A stretch of 64,000 nt of DNA from Thermovenabulum gondwanense (GTDB lineage Bacteria; Bacillota; Thermosediminibacteria; Thermosediminibacterales; Thermosediminibacteraceae): contig NZ_LOHZ01000032.1 of assembly GCF_001601575.1 (NCBI RefSeq), positions 1 to 64,000 of the forward strand. Reading direction: 5' to 3'. Shown one piece after another: positions 62,144 through 64,000 of this stretch. Positions within the stretch are counted from its first letter, which is position 1, and every line of letters starts with the position of its first letter. Both the position numbers and the translations under genes were made by a program. The notes beneath the pieces are model-generated. The model did not search any database. It was not told where the DNA came from and saw nothing but the letters and a program-made list of their open reading frames with translations.

Positions 62144-62773
62144 TTATAAAATATAATTTGCAATAATTCTAATTAAAAAAGGAGAAATATATCCTTCGAT
62201 AAGGCTCGCAAAAAGCAAAAATAAGGAAAAGAATAGGAAAGAGAATATATAACCTACTATAAGATTTCCATAACTTTCTCTGTAGTATTTTCTTTTAGAT
62301 TTAAGAACTGAAAAATCAAAGTATAAAGTTGTCACTCCAATTGATAAGATACCCGTAATTATTAAAATGTTTTGCGGAACAATAGCAAAAATAGAAAGTA
62401 AAACTCCTTTTGTTCCAAATTCAGAAATAAAATATCCCGTAGTAAAACCCAGCATAAAACCCCTTAAAAAAATAATTATAAAAACAATTGGGAATCCGAA
62501 TATTAAAAGTCCCGATAAAAAAATAATCAGTAGGATTTTTAAATTGTTGGATAATGATGAATAAAAGATATTGGTGCTATCCAGATCCATATTGTTAATA
62601 TTTACAAAAAACATACTCAAGTATTTGGTTAATTCTTCTTTTTGTAGCGAGGAAAGCAAGTTTACCGTTAAGCTTCCCGATAATATACCTATGACAAGAA
62701 TCAATAAAAGTATTATATAAAGGCCAATATTTTTTTTGATATATTCAATAATAACATCAATAATGTAACGCAA
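62144..62773 (-). CDS. spoIIM: Stage II sporulation protein M
   Basis: This membrane protein of about 209 residues, with the SpoIIM/DUF95 fold, has about five transmembrane segments, including IGLYIILLLILVIGILSGSL, FPIVFIIIFLRGFMLGFTTGY (family core) and FSFLFFSLFLLFASLIEGY. SpoIIM is part of the SpoIID-SpoIIM-SpoIIP complex that remodels septal wall during engulfment. The start is TTG 62771-62773, about seven bases after GGGGAG. The binding site lies in an inverted repeat with the upstream spacer. Confidence 0.9.
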   Translation of the reverse strand: MRYIIDVIIEYIKKNIGLYIILLLILVIGILSGSLTVNLLSSLQKEELTKYLSMFFVNINNMDLDSTNIFYSSLSNNLKILLIIFLSGLLIFGFPIVFIIIFLRGFMLGFTTGYFISEFGTKGVLLSIFAIVPQNILIITGILSIGVTTLYFDFSVLKSKRKYYRESYGNLIVGYIFSFLFFSLFLLFASLIEGYISPFLIRIIANYIL

Positions 62774-62780
62774 AATTAAT

Positions 62781-62818
62781 CTCCCCCCGTCCACTTATAA
62801 AATAATTATGCGGGGGAG
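62781..62818 (-). repeat. Inverted repeat hiding the spoIIM ribosome binding site
   Basis: On the plus strand CTCCCCCCG (62781-62789) is complementary to CGGGGGAG (62811-62818), giving eight GC-rich pairs around a loop of about 21 bases. The minus-strand GGGGGAG inside it is the spoIIM binding site. The tract after it is short (ATTAATTTT), so a weak terminator is possible. Confidence 0.65.
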
Positions 62819-62839
62819 TTGGATAATATAACTTTAAAA

Positions 62840-64000
62840 TTAATCAATAATTAACTTCCCGTAGATTCCACCTCCACCTGATATTAAATCCATTTTACCT
62901 TCCCTGACTTTATTAATTTTTTCAGCTATTTTTTCTCCAAAAATTTCTTTGATTTCATTAATTTCAACAAGATGCATAATGTTAATTTCCGAATGGAATT
63001 TATCTAAAAGCAGTTTCTTAGTTTTTTTACCTATTCCTGGAATAAACTCTAAAGGATAATTATAAAAATAAGGAGGTCTTATGGCCGGTTTATTATATTC
63101 TTTATCTTTTAGTAGAAATACTCTATCGAGAACCCCTACAGTAACTTTATTATTTTTACAATTGGGACAGTAAGTTACCGGAGGTTCACTTTCAGCAATA
63201 AAACCACAATTCTCGCACCTGGTTCTGTGGTATTTACCCAGCTTAGGATTCAATCCAAAATTTGCAGTGATGCTAATTTTTTTTTCAAGAAAAATTGTTT
63301 CAAAATTTATATCGTTAACATCACAAGCAGAAAATTCATTAAACTCTCTACCTATTTTTTCTAATGAGTGGGCATCTGAATTGGATAAAAAAACCTTTTC
63401 CTCCAATTCCTTCAAATGATCGGCTAAAAAAGAATCCGCACTTAATCCCAGTTCAATAAATTTTATTCTGTCAAAGAAATTTTCGAAGGCAAAAATTAAT
63501 CGGTTATAACATGCATAAAAGCTTTTATAAGGGGTAAAAACATGAGCTGGGATTAAAACGCCTCCCATGTCTTCAACAATTTTAAATAATTCTCTGGCAT
63601 TTATTGAAGCTCTTTGAGAACTAAGATTGATATTTTTAATATATTTTTCCATTATTTTAGAAAAACTGATCATTTCTATAATTTTTGGAAAAAACACTAA
63701 GCTATGAGCAACACCGTTTTTTTCCAATGTTTCCAATTCACTGCCCAAAAACAATATTACCGAGTTTTTATAAATGTATCCACCTTTGTCTAATTCTACC
63801 AGATCTCCTTTTTTTACAAATTCTATTAATTCTTCTAAGACTAAGGGGGATGTAGCATCTACAATTCCTATTACATTTAAACCCTTTTCTAAGTAAGCTG
63901 TTGTCAAAATATTTTCTAATGTAAGATCTTTTGATGCTGTAATTTTTACTGGTTTATTTCGCGCTTTTCCGATATGTACGTGTAAATCGGCGAATATTTT
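62840..64000 (-). CDS. EndoQ-family PHP endonuclease (5' end cut by the window)
   Basis: The frame is open to position 64000 and encodes 386 residues; only the first few are missing. The visible N-terminus reads KIFADLHVHIGKARNKPVKI, the first PHP motif, then TLENILTTAYLEKGLNVIGI. Later come SNSDAHSLEKIGREF, a zinc ribbon (CENCGFIAES, then YCPNC), and a helix-hairpin-helix (FIPGIGKKTKKLLLDKF). This is the TIGR00375 architecture. EndoQ members nick DNA 5' of hypoxanthine, uracil, xanthine and AP sites. It is upstream of spoIIM. Confidence 0.87.
   Translation of the reverse strand, partial: KIFADLHVHIGKARNKPVKITASKDLTLENILTTAYLEKGLNVIGIVDATSPLVLEELIEFVKKGDLVELDKGGYIYKNSVILFLGSELETLEKNGVAHSLVFFPKIIEMISFSKIMEKYIKNINLSSQRASINARELFKIVEDMGGVLIPAHVFTPYKSFYACYNRLIFAFENFFDRIKFIELGLSADSFLADHLKELEEKVFLSNSDAHSLEKIGREFNEFSACDVNDINFETIFLEKKISITANFGLNPKLGKYHRTRCENCGFIAESEPPVTYCPNCKNNKVTVGVLDRVFLLKDKEYNKPAIRPPYFYNYPLEFIPGIGKKTKKLLLDKFHSEINIMHLVEINEIKEIFGEKIAEKINKVREGKMDLISGGGGIYGKLIID

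Noticed and set aside
1-64000. CRISPR arrays, insertion sequences, prophage genes, tRNA and rRNA genes
   Set aside because: No regularly spaced repeats, transposases, phage structural genes or cloverleaf sequences were seen. XerD is the chromosomal dimer-resolution enzyme, not a mobile-element integrase, judging by its neighbours.

Overview
The window reads as a stretch of chromosome from a low-G+C, endospore-forming, anaerobic Firmicute of the Clostridia, probably thermophilic. Spore formation is shown directly by sigF-spoIIAB-spoIIAA, spoVAC/AD/AE, spoVS, spoIIM and dacF, and PolC and RNase J/Y are Firmicute hallmarks. Anaerobic life is inferred from the ferredoxin-dependent 2-oxoacid oxidoreductase and the oxygen-sensitive dehydratase-activase proteins. 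Thermophily is only suggested by a short EF-Ts, an archaeal-type ProRS and an EndoQ-type nuclease. All 70 genes I can support lie on the minus strand, so transcription runs from high to low coordinates. There are no tRNA or rRNA genes, no insertion sequences, no CRISPR array and no gene-free stretch over 300 bases; the longest gap (44408-44670) holds a proline T-box.

Layout from low to high coordinates. 1-4314: an amino-acid fermentation block (acyl-CoA mutase, cut by the window edge; gdhA; korDABC). 4449-8131: PHP phosphoesterase, spoVS, ymdB and rny. 8289-12747: recA followed by an Mre11/SbcD-like nuclease and a Rad50/SbcC-like ATPase split over two genes with a small coiled-coil gene between them. 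12831-24877: thpR, cinA, a minimal FtsH-like protease, rimO, rodZ-like, ftsK/spoIIIE, ylzJ, tepA, rnj, ylmC and dut. 24968-35752: pda, pnp, rpsO, ribF, truB, nrnA, rbfA, infB, ylxQ, ylxR, nusA, rimP. 35869-44674: polC, mgtC, a glycosyltransferase, a decayed bacterial-type ProRS, and an archaeal-type ProRS under T-box control. 44671-52531: ispG, rseP, an AI-2E family protein where dxr is normally found, cdsA, uppS, a 64-residue unlisted gene, frr, pyrH, tsf, rpsB. 52509-55538: a three-gene activase/dehydratase-like iron-sulfur set. 55590-64000: sporulation genes, xerD and an EndoQ-like nuclease cut by the window edge.

Most of the order is the classical Firmicute core, so the departures stand out. 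The best candidates for something under-described are: (1) the ProRS paralogue that has lost catalytic motifs 2 and 3 but kept the INS editing and anticodon domains, co-transcribed with a type-3 ProRS that lacks INS, which suggests a trans-editing factor; (2) the recA-coupled split Rad50/Mre11 set; (3) two genes, rny and a small gene after frr, whose only well-placed start codon is ATT; (4) the stand-alone activase trio with no recognisable dehydratase.

Several control sites can be read directly: near-consensus sigma-H promoters before spoVS and spoIIAA, sigma-A promoters before rpsB, rpsO, rimP and proS, a terminator between the rimP-nusA promoter and rimP (an attenuator candidate), an rpsO leader, and inverted repeats that bury the ribosome binding sites of dacF and spoIIM. 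Where several starts were possible I chose the one with a properly spaced ribosome binding site.
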